A stretch of 5,017 nt of DNA from Lachnospiraceae bacterium (GTDB lineage: Bacteria > Bacillota > Clostridia > Lachnospirales > Lachnospiraceae), in assembly GCA_900753305.1 (NCBI GenBank), contig CAADYR010000133.1, forward strand, positions 1 to 5,017. The letters are read 5' to 3'. The notes under the pieces are model-generated. The model was not told the DNA's origin, ran no database searches, and saw nothing but the letters and a program-made list of their open reading frames with translations. The stretch's first letter is position 1, and each line of letters opens with the position of its first letter. Of this stretch, positions 1-5,017 are shown piece by piece. Position numbers and translations under genes: made by a program.

Positions 1-120
1 ACCATAAACCTTGAGGAGATATTTTATTTTAACGACAAAAAATACCGTATTTATGCGGTGTTTGGCGTTTCGCAAACGCCTATGTTGATTGAATTACGAA
101 AGGAGGTAAATTATGTTTAG
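1..120 (+). CDS. 3' end of an unidentified upstream gene (partial)
   Basis: Frame 1 is open from the left edge for 39 codons to a TAG at 118-120, and the start lies outside the window. The peptide looks protein-like rather than random: an acidic N-terminal stretch (INLEEIFYFN), then NDKKYRIYAVFGVSQTPM with alternating hydrophobic residues typical of beta strands, then a charged tail ending in KEVNYV. I do not recognise the family. Its last codons overlap the leader ORF start at 113 by 8 nt, and the strong ribosome binding site for that leader lies inside it, so the two could be translationally coupled and co-transcribed. The main doubt is that 39 codons is short, and two hairpins (41-62 and 64-80) lie in the same DNA, so this could instead be an untranslated leader. 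Confidence 0.45.
   Translation, partial: TINLEEIFYFNDKKYRIYAVFGVSQTPMLIELRKEVNYV
41..80 (+). promoter_or_regulatory. Two adjacent RNA hairpins upstream of the leader ORF
   Basis: Bases 41-49 pair with 54-62 around a TTTA loop (nine pairs, two of them G-U). One base later, GGCGTTT (64-70) pairs perfectly with AAACGCC (74-80) around a CGC loop. No T-run follows either stem, so these are not intrinsic terminators. They sit 18 nt upstream of the leader ribosome binding site and could stabilise the 5' end of a leader transcript or be the remnant of a processing site. They also fall inside the possible coding tail at 1-120, so the pairing could be partly fortuitous. Confidence 0.35.
99..106 (+). 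promoter_or_regulatory. Strong ribosome binding site of the leader ORF
   Basis: AAAGGAGG ends 6 nt before the ATG at 113 and is close to a perfect match to the 16S rRNA 3' end. Its strength is the main reason for treating the 28-codon ORF as translated. It overlaps the stretch at 102-109 that can pair with 174-181 inside the same ORF. Confidence 0.75.
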
Positions 121-181
121 AATTAACTTAAGAAACACAGCTTCTAACAACATAATATCTAATTGTATGAGAATTACCTCC
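102..181 (+). promoter_or_regulatory. Long-range pairing that can mask the leader ribosome binding site
   Basis: GGAGGTAA (102-109) is perfectly complementary to TTACCTCC (174-181), which lies in codons 21-23 of the leader ORF. The eight-pair stem would enclose the start codon and about two thirds of the ORF and block initiation. A ribosome translating or stalled near the end of the ORF would hold this structure open. The complementarity is directly visible; its regulatory use is inference, and any CCTCC sequence will match a strong ribosome binding site by nature. Confidence 0.4.
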
Positions 182-199
182 GGCTATGTTCGTCCATAG
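113..199 (+). CDS. Putative regulatory leader peptide (28 aa)
   Basis: A short ORF of 28 codons from ATG 113 to TAG 197-199. It begins MFRINLRNTASNN and ends MRITSGYVRP. It is polar and Asn/Arg-rich, with one Cys, and has no signal peptide or membrane segment, so it is unlikely to act as a stable protein. The start is fixed by AAAGGAGG at 99-106. Its position ahead of a terminator (263-293) and a heterodimeric ABC exporter matches known leader-peptide attenuators, notably bmrB upstream of B. subtilis bmrCD, although I cannot show sequence homology to BmrB. The last sense codons, CGT CCA, followed by TAG give Arg-Pro-stop, also the ending of the TnaC arrest peptide. I infer that ribosome pausing here, probably by a translation-targeting drug, controls read-through. 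I do not recognise the peptide as a named leader. Confidence 0.7.
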   Translation: MFRINLRNTASNNIISNCMRITSGYVRP

Positions 200-218
200 G
201 AATTATATTCCTGTTATG
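195..218 (+). promoter_or_regulatory. Hairpin overlapping the leader stop codon
   Basis: AGGAAT (198-203) pairs with ATTCCT (207-212) around a TAT loop. The stem can extend past a small bulge through CAT (195-197) and ATG (216-218). The leader TAG at 197-199 is inside the stem, so a ribosome terminating or stalled at the stop codon would prevent it forming. A competing small stem, CTATG (184-188) with CATAG (195-199), shares the same stop-codon bases. These mutually exclusive folds are what a ribosome-sensing attenuator needs, but I cannot rank their energies by eye. Confidence 0.45.
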
Positions 219-262
219 AGGCGAAGCACAATCTAAGCGATTCAGATTTTTTATGGATTTTA

Positions 263-293
263 GACCACGGTAGTTTTCTATCGTGGTCTTTTT
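263..293 (+). terminator. Intrinsic terminator/attenuator ahead of the ABC operon
   Basis: GACCACGGTAG (263-273) pairs with CTATCGTGGTC (278-288) in an 11-bp stem with one G-U pair and a TTTT loop, followed at once by five Ts (289-293). It lies 63 nt after the leader stop and 81 nt before the exporter start, with no gene of usual size between. Transcription entering from the left should mostly stop here unless the hairpin is prevented, so it is best read as an attenuator. The only antiterminator partner I see is weak: TCTAAG (232-237) with TTTAGA (259-264), which touches just the base of the stem. Confidence 0.85.
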
Positions 294-364
294 GCGTGAA
301 TAAACAGAATCAAAAGCCAGTCATGTGCTTATACCAGCCGGAAATACAATTTTATGAAGGGAAA

Positions 365-369
365 AGGAG
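365..369 (+). promoter_or_regulatory. Ribosome binding site that fixes the first ABC gene start
   Basis: AGGAG at 365-369 stands 5 nt before ATG 375. The in-frame ATG at 354 would add seven residues (MKGKGEY) but is preceded by AT-rich sequence without a ribosome binding site, and those codons themselves contain the site used for 375. Start at 375 is therefore preferred; the protein then begins MRKKLSTYIWEYKWQ, a normal N-terminus for this family. Confidence 0.8.
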
Positions 370-374
370 AATAT

Positions 375-2120
375 ATGAGGAAAAAACTATCAACTTATAT
401 TTGGGAATATAAATGGCAATATCTGTTTGCAGTTATCTCCCTGATCATCAGCGTATCTCTTGATATGCTCTCTCCCATGCTCACAATGCATATTATCGAT
501 GATGTGATCATGGGGGGCGATCTGCCGCTGCTTCCATGGCTGCTGGGTGGTATTCTGACAGTCGGTATCGGCAGATGTATCTTTCAATATTGTAAGGAAT
601 ATACCTTTGATAAGGTAGGTTCCAAAATTGCTTCTGATATGCGAATCGAACTGTTCGATCATATCCAGAGTTTAAGCTGTAACTATTTTGACAAAACCAA
701 TACCGGTGAATTGATGGCAAGAGTAAAAGATGATATCGACCGCATCTGGGACACACTCTCCTATGTTGGAATGCTGATCATTGAGGTCATTTTCCACACA
801 ACCGTAGTATTATTCTGTATGTACAATCTGAATGCACCACTTGCTGTCATACCTACACTCGCCATGGTTTTATGTGGTTTCATTGCTGTAAAAATGGAAA
901 ATAAACTAGGCGACATCTATGAAACGATCAGTGAAGAAAATGCAACTCTGAATACAGTTGCAGAAGAAAACCTTGCCGGTGTCCGCACTGTAAAAGCTTT
1001 CGCAAGGGAGAAATTTGAAATCCAAAAATTTCTCTCTCACAACAAACGATATTATGATCTGAATATGCAGCAATCCAAAGTGTTTGTTAAATATTATCCA
1101 TGTTTCCAGATCATTACCAAACTTCTTCCAATGGTGATCCTGCTTTTAGGCGGTCGGCTCGTTATGAAAGATGTCATTACTCTGGGTGCACTTGGTGCAT
1201 TTATTGAATATTCCAATAATATCGTATGGCCCATGGAAATGTTGGGCTGGCTCTCAAACAGTCTGTCAGCCGGTATTGCATCCAATAAAAAGATCAATAA
1301 AATTTATGAACAGAAACCTGCTGTTACCGAATGTGACCACCCAGTTATTCTGGACAAAGTAGAAGGCAAAATTGAATTTTCACATGTTTCTTTTCACAAA
1401 GAAGATATGCATGAAATCCTTCATGACATCTCTTTCATAGTCGAACCCGGTAAGACAATAGGTATTATGGGAGCGACTGGTGCAGGTAAAACATCTGTTA
1501 TTCAACTATTGCAGCGTCTTTATGATGCAACTGACGGCGTAATACGATTAGATGGTGTAGATATCCGTGATCTGACATTCGAACAACTGCGCGGAAGTAT
1601 ATCCATCGTTATGCAGGATGTATTCCTCTTCTCTGATACTATCACAGAGAATGTTAAACTTGGGAAACGTGATGTGGTAGATATTGAAGCAGTCCGCAAA
1701 GCTGCACTTGCTGCACAAGCCAGCAGTTTTATTGAAAAAATGGATGACACTTATGATACAGTGATCGGCGAACGTGGTGTAGGACTCTCAGGCGGTCAGA
1801 AACAGCGTATCAGCATTGCCAGAGCTCTTGCCAAAAATGCACCGATTCTGGTTATGGATGACTCTACTTCTGCTCTGGATATGGAAACAGAACATGAAAT
1901 TCAAAAAACTCTGCATGAGCTTGCTCATACTACCAAACTCATCATTGCACACCGGATCAGCGCCGTACGACATGCTGATGAAATCATTATTCTGGAAAAT
2001 GGCTCCATAAAGGAACGGGGTACCCATGAAGAACTGCTCCAAAAACGCGGTCTATATTATGCGACCTATGTTTCACAGTATGGTAAGCCAGACATGACTA
2101 CAATCAAAAAGGAGGCGTAA
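375..2120 (+). CDS. Heterodimeric ABC multidrug exporter, degenerate-site half (BmrC-like)
   Basis: A 581-residue half-transporter: an exporter-type membrane domain with six predicted helices (about 15-38, 53-74, 130-151, 153-175, 240-262, 268-290), then an ATPase domain from about 331. The ATPase motifs are Walker A GATGAGKT (366-373), Q-loop Gln414, an intact LSGGQ signature (471-475), Walker B ILVMDD (491-496), D-loop SALD (499-502) and switch His526. Two changes mark a degenerate ATP site. The catalytic Glu is Asp496, and the A-loop aromatic expected after VSF is missing (His341-Lys342). In known heterodimers such as BmrCD, LmrCD and TM287/288 this half pairs with a partner bearing the catalytic Glu, which the next gene supplies. 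It should sit in the cytoplasmic membrane and export amphiphilic drugs. TetAB(46/60)-type tetracycline pumps and PatAB/EfrAB are alternatives, so the substrate is unknown. Expression is probably controlled by the leader and terminator at 113-293. Confidence 0.93.
   Translation: MRKKLSTYIWEYKWQYLFAVISLIISVSLDMLSPMLTMHIIDDVIMGGDLPLLPWLLGGILTVGIGRCIFQYCKEYTFDKVGSKIASDMRIELFDHIQSLSCNYFDKTNTGELMARVKDDIDRIWDTLSYVGMLIIEVIFHTTVVLFCMYNLNAPLAVIPTLAMVLCGFIAVKMENKLGDIYETISEENATLNTVAEENLAGVRTVKAFAREKFEIQKFLSHNKRYYDLNMQQSKVFVKYYPCFQIITKLLPMVILLLGGRLVMKDVITLGALGAFIEYSNNIVWPMEMLGWLSNSLSAGIASNKKINKIYEQKPAVTECDHPVILDKVEGKIEFSHVSFHKEDMHEILHDISFIVEPGKTIGIMGATGAGKTSVIQLLQRLYDATDGVIRLDGVDIRDLTFEQLRGSISIVMQDVFLFSDTITENVKLGKRDVVDIEAVRKAALAAQASSFIEKMDDTYDTVIGERGVGLSGGQKQRISIARALAKNAPILVMDDSTSALDMETEHEIQKTLHELAHTTKLIIAHRISAVRHADEIIILENGSIKERGTHEELLQKRGLYYATYVSQYGKPDMTTIKKEA
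2108..2115 (+). promoter_or_regulatory. Ribosome binding site of the second ABC gene
   Basis: AAAGGAGG lies inside the last codons of the first ABC gene and ends 7 nt before ATG 2123. With the stop at 2118-2120 only 2 nt separate the genes, so ribosomes ending the first can readily start the second. This suits equal production of the two halves of a heterodimer. Confidence 0.85.
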
Positions 2121-2122
2121 TT

Positions 2123-3904
2123 ATGCCCATCAATTCATTTAAAGAAGATGAAAAAGCTGCCGAAGTCAGTAAGTTAAAAACTCTTGGCAGACTTTTCTCC
2201 TATCTTTTACAATATAAGCTTCCTATATTCAGCGTCCTTTTGATCATGGCTTACTGTGTTGCAGTCAGTCTGATCAACCCTCTGCTTATAGAAAGTGCTA
2301 TCGACAACTATATTGCTGTAAAGGATTTTCAAGGTCTGTATAAACTGGCTGCCTTTGCTATTACACTGAATCTGGTTCTGATCGTACTCGTTAAACTGCG
2401 TATGTATATCATGGCAAAGGTATGTAACAGTGTACTGGTGGATATCCGCCAGCAACTATACACGCATATCCAGACTCTGGATTTTCATTTTTTTGACAGC
2501 CGTCCTACAGGTAAAATTCTGGCACGAATCATTGGTGATATTAACGCGCTCAAGGATGTATTGTCTAACAGTGTAACTACACTGATCCCTGACTTTATTA
2601 CTGTATGTGCTGTTGTAGCGATCATGTTCGTTAAGAACCCTGTACTGGCTGCTGCATCACTTGTCAGTATTCCATTTATGGTTGCAGGTGTCTGGTTCAT
2701 TCAGACCCGTTCACATGAAAAATGGCAGATTCATAAGAAAAAGTCATCCAATCTCAATGCCTTTGTTCACGAAGACCTGTCCGGAATACGTATCATTCAA
2801 AGCTTCCATGCCGAGGACGAGACCAGACAGACTTTCCGCACTCTGGTGCAGGAACATCGTCAATCCTTTATGGACGCAGTCCTCTACGCAGATGCGTTTG
2901 GTTCTGTCGTTGATTTCTGTTGGGGATTCGGTTCCGTGTCACTATGGTATACAGGTATCGTGATTCTGGGTATTGATAAAGTAACAATTGGTACTTTAAT
3001 TGCATTTGGTACATATATTTCCATGTTCTGGCAACCTATTATGAATCTTAGTAATTTTTACAACCAGTTAATTACTAATATCTCCGGTGCAGAACGGATT
3101 TTTGAGATTCTTGATACCAAATCTGCCATTACAGATTCTGATAATGTAGTTGAAATGCCTCCTATTCAGGGCAGCGTAGATTTCTCCCATGTCAGTTTCT
3201 CTTATGATGAGAATACCAAAGTGTTAGAAGATGTAAATTTCCATATCAATCCAGGAGAAACCATCGCCCTGGTAGGACCTACCGGTGCAGGCAAAACTAC
3301 TATCGTTAATCTGATCAGTCGATTCTACGATGTTCAGGGAGGCAGCGTCTGTATAGACGATCACGATATCAAATCTGTCAGTATAGAAAGTCTTCGCCGG
3401 CAAATGGGTATTATGACTCAGGATAACTTCCTGTTTACAGGAACTATCCGTGAAAATATAGCATATGGAAAGCTGGATGCCACAGAAGAAGAAATCATTG
3501 CAGCAGCCAAGGCTGTTCATGCTCATGATTTCATCATGAAGCTTCCAAAAGGATATGACACTTATCTGGAAGAGCGTGGCGGTGGTCTCTCTGTTGGTCA
3601 GAAACAACTTCTGGCTTTTGCCAGAACTATGGTAAGTATGCCCAAAATATTAATTCTGGACGAAGCAACTTCAAGTATTGATACACAGACGGAATTGCTC
3701 GTTCAGGATGGTATCGAAGCATTATTAAAAGGCAGAACTTCCTTTGTTATTGCCCATAGGTTATCTACTATCCAGAAAGCAGACAGAATTTTCGTCATTG
3801 ATAATGGTGGTATTATTGAAGAGGGCAACCATGAAGCACTTATGGCAAAAGGTGGTGCCTACTATAAATTACAAATGGCACAATTGGAAGATATCATTGC
3901 ATAA
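2123..3904 (+). CDS. Heterodimeric ABC multidrug exporter, catalytic-site half (BmrD-like)
   Basis: A 593-residue half-transporter. After a charged cytoplasmic N-terminus of about 30 residues come six predicted membrane helices (about 35-58, 72-97, 150-172, 173-195, 258-283, 288-310) and an ATPase domain from about 351. Visible motifs are A-loop Tyr361, Walker A GPTGAGKT (385-392), Q-loop Gln433, LEERGGG before the signature, signature LSVGQ (489-493), Walker B ILILDE with Asp513 and catalytic Glu514, D-loop SSID (517-520) and switch His544. The altered signature (Val for the first Gly) faces the degenerate Walker B of the partner, while this protein's intact Walker A/B faces the partner's LSGGQ; together they make one active and one weak ATP site. 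At 593 residues it is shorter than BmrD itself, which carries extra sequence, and nearer the usual half-exporter length. It is co-translated with the upstream gene and ends just before a terminator. The substrate cannot be read from the sequence. Confidence 0.93.
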   Translation: MPINSFKEDEKAAEVSKLKTLGRLFSYLLQYKLPIFSVLLIMAYCVAVSLINPLLIESAIDNYIAVKDFQGLYKLAAFAITLNLVLIVLVKLRMYIMAKVCNSVLVDIRQQLYTHIQTLDFHFFDSRPTGKILARIIGDINALKDVLSNSVTTLIPDFITVCAVVAIMFVKNPVLAAASLVSIPFMVAGVWFIQTRSHEKWQIHKKKSSNLNAFVHEDLSGIRIIQSFHAEDETRQTFRTLVQEHRQSFMDAVLYADAFGSVVDFCWGFGSVSLWYTGIVILGIDKVTIGTLIAFGTYISMFWQPIMNLSNFYNQLITNISGAERIFEILDTKSAITDSDNVVEMPPIQGSVDFSHVSFSYDENTKVLEDVNFHINPGETIALVGPTGAGKTTIVNLISRFYDVQGGSVCIDDHDIKSVSIESLRRQMGIMTQDNFLFTGTIRENIAYGKLDATEEEIIAAAKAVHAHDFIMKLPKGYDTYLEERGGGLSVGQKQLLAFARTMVSMPKILILDEATSSIDTQTELLVQDGIEALLKGRTSFVIAHRLSTIQKADRIFVIDNGGIIEEGNHEALMAKGGAYYKLQMAQLEDIIA

Positions 3905-3906
3905 TA

Positions 3907-3952
3907 AAAACCGGATAATCATAATGATGAAAACTTATGATTATCCGGTTTT
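3907..3952. terminator. Bidirectional terminator between convergent genes
   Basis: AAAACCGGATAATCATAA (3907-3924) and its exact reverse complement (3935-3952) form a perfect 18-bp stem with a 10-nt loop. The right arm ends in TTTT and more T-rich sequence follows; on the minus strand the stem is followed by TTTTTATTAT. It begins 3 nt after the stop of the second ABC gene and lies 13 nt beyond the stop of the minus-strand hydrolase, so it can end both transcripts and keep them from reading into each other. Confidence 0.9.
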
Positions 3953-3964
3953 CTCTGTTTTTAT

Positions 3965-5017
3965 CTAAAATGCAGCAGCAAGTGCATTTCTTAATTTTCT
4001 GGTCAAAGTAAATGTCCCTGTGTCTTTTTTCTGGATCATCATCAGGAAGGTAGTATCCAGCGCCGGCATATTTGCAAAATACGGACCAAGCCAGCCATCC
4101 CAGCCATACTCTCCAATGGAACCATTCATCACTGCCACAGAAGGATCTGTCATAACTCGCATAAGGTTACCATACGTAAATCCTGCCAGATTCTCCCATC
4201 CACTCATATATGGCTGCTGATGTGGAAATAAATGACCATTTGTCATATAAGCAACTGTAGCAGGTGCCAGGTAAGTTCTTCCCTGATATGTTCCATTCTG
4301 CATCAACATCTGTGTAAAATGTTTGTAATCCTCAATGGTCGATATCAACCCGGCTCCGCCTGACTCAAATGCAATTTTCCCCGCATCCATATGATTACAG
4401 ATGCCCAGATGGTTTCCGTGATATTCAATCAGTCCATCAGCAGTCTGCTCATAAACTCTGGTCAATCTGGACATAGATTCCTTACTGACTCTGAAATCAG
4501 TATCTTTCATTCCCAGCGGCTGAAAAAATTCCTTTTTTAAGAACTCACCAAAAGACATACCTGATGCAGCCTCTACTACTGCACCCAGTATATCTGCACT
4601 GGTTCCATAACGCCACTGGCTTCCCGGCTGAAATGCCAGTCTGCATTTACCAAGTTTATCTGCAAACTCCATTGTAGACATTGGGTTCTCAGAGTAAAGA
4701 CGTTCATCCAGTTCACGATAAACCACCGCAGTATCTCTGCTGGCAGCATCCGGATCACAATTATAAACAAGACCTGACGTCATCGACAGACAATCCTTTA
4801 CTGTGACCTGTCTCTGCGCCTTGACATCGCCCGCTTCTCCTGCAACTGTCATTTCTGTAAAGGACGGAATATATTTTGCAATTGGATCCAGAAGATCTAC
4901 AATCCCCCTTTCCATCAACAACATAACCGCTGCCGACGTAATTGGCTTTGTCATGGAATATAATCTGAACAGGCTGTCTCTGGATATCAGTTTACCGGCA
5001 GCTATATCTGCCATTCC
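3965..5017 (-). CDS. Serine hydrolase, beta-lactamase class C / family VIII esterase type (5' end missing)
   Basis: The frame runs from the TAG at 3965-3967 to the right edge without a stop. The Met at 5014 is taken as internal because the preceding codon is in frame and GMADIAAGKLISRDSLFRLYS matches the usual interior of this family; about 40-60 N-terminal residues are probably outside. Numbering from that Met, the nucleophile motif is Ser20-Met-Thr-Lys23 (SxxK), the second motif is WRYGTSADILG with Tyr136 as likely general base, and GGAGLIST (219-226) and GWDGWLG (304-310) follow, with WDG (305-307) where penicillin-binding enzymes carry KTG. This combination is typical of EstB-like carboxylesterases and other beta-lactamase-fold hydrolases rather than true AmpC enzymes, so resistance to beta-lactams should not be assumed. 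No signal peptide can be judged because the N-terminus is absent. It converges on the ABC operon and shares its terminator, with no evident functional link. Confidence 0.88.
   Translation of the reverse strand, partial: GMADIAAGKLISRDSLFRLYSMTKPITSAAVMLLMERGIVDLLDPIAKYIPSFTEMTVAGEAGDVKAQRQVTVKDCLSMTSGLVYNCDPDAASRDTAVVYRELDERLYSENPMSTMEFADKLGKCRLAFQPGSQWRYGTSADILGAVVEAASGMSFGEFLKKEFFQPLGMKDTDFRVSKESMSRLTRVYEQTADGLIEYHGNHLGICNHMDAGKIAFESGGAGLISTIEDYKHFTQMLMQNGTYQGRTYLAPATVAYMTNGHLFPHQQPYMSGWENLAGFTYGNLMRVMTDPSVAVMNGSIGEYGWDGWLGPYFANMPALDTTFLMMIQKKDTGTFTLTRKLRNALAAAF

Noticed and set aside
11..39. Possible promoter with TTGAGG as -35
   Set aside because: At 17-18 nt spacing the -10 would be GACAAA or ACAAAA, which is not a credible match; no promoter is claimed.
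113..199. Naming the leader as a known tet, erm or cat leader
   Set aside because: I see no diagnostic arrest motif of those leaders (such as IFVI or RLR), so a specific drug assignment is not supported.
306..334. Possible internal promoter between terminator and first ABC gene (TTATAC at 329-334)
   Set aside because: No -35-like sequence lies at the right distance (306-311 reads AGAATC).
354..374. Upstream in-frame ATG for the first ABC gene
   Set aside because: No ribosome binding site precedes 354, whereas AGGAG at 365-369 is well spaced for ATG 375.
3224..3607. 127-codon minus-strand open frame
   Set aside because: It lies wholly opposite the conserved ATPase domain of the second ABC gene, and its translation is low-complexity and unlike a real protein.
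3965..5014. Taking ATG 5014 as the true start of the hydrolase
   Set aside because: The frame stays open to the edge and this Met falls at a conserved interior position only 19 residues before the catalytic Ser, too close for a complete member of the family.

Overview
The window suggests a Gram-positive Firmicute, most likely an anaerobic gut-type Clostridia/Lachnospiraceae. The DNA is moderately AT-rich, ribosome binding sites are strong AGGAGG-type sequences, and terminators are hairpins followed by T-runs. This assignment is inference from sequence style and protein character, not from a marker gene.

Layout. Positions 1-120 read as the open 3' end of an unidentified upstream gene. It overlaps by 8 nt a short 28-codon ORF (113-199) with a near-perfect ribosome binding site. 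A 3'-flanking hairpin and then a strong intrinsic terminator (263-293) follow, and positions 294-374 hold no feature I can support except the next ribosome binding site. Two half-size ABC exporter genes come next, 375-2120 and 2123-3904, separated by 2 nt with the second ribosome binding site inside the end of the first gene. A perfect 18-bp inverted repeat (3907-3952) ends this operon and also the convergent gene on the minus strand. That gene (3965-5017) is a serine hydrolase of the beta-lactamase/family VIII esterase type, and its N-terminus lies beyond the right edge.

How it works together. The two ABC proteins have complementary defects. The first has Asp in place of the catalytic Walker B Glu but an intact LSGGQ signature. 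The second has the catalytic Glu but an altered LSVGQ signature. This is the pattern of heterodimeric exporters with one degenerate and one active ATP site (BmrCD, LmrCD, TM287/288 type), so the genes very probably encode one multidrug-type efflux pump.

The most interesting part is the leader. A short peptide ORF followed by a terminator directly ahead of a heterodimeric exporter matches the architecture of Bacillus subtilis bmrB-bmrCD, where ribosome stalling on the leader peptide controls read-through into the pump genes. The leader here ends in Arg-Pro-stop, and its ribosome binding site is complementary to its own penultimate codons. I infer a drug-responsive ribosome-mediated attenuator; the inducer and the antiterminator structure are not determined by what I can see. 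No clear promoter is visible, so transcription may start left of the window or within the upstream gene.
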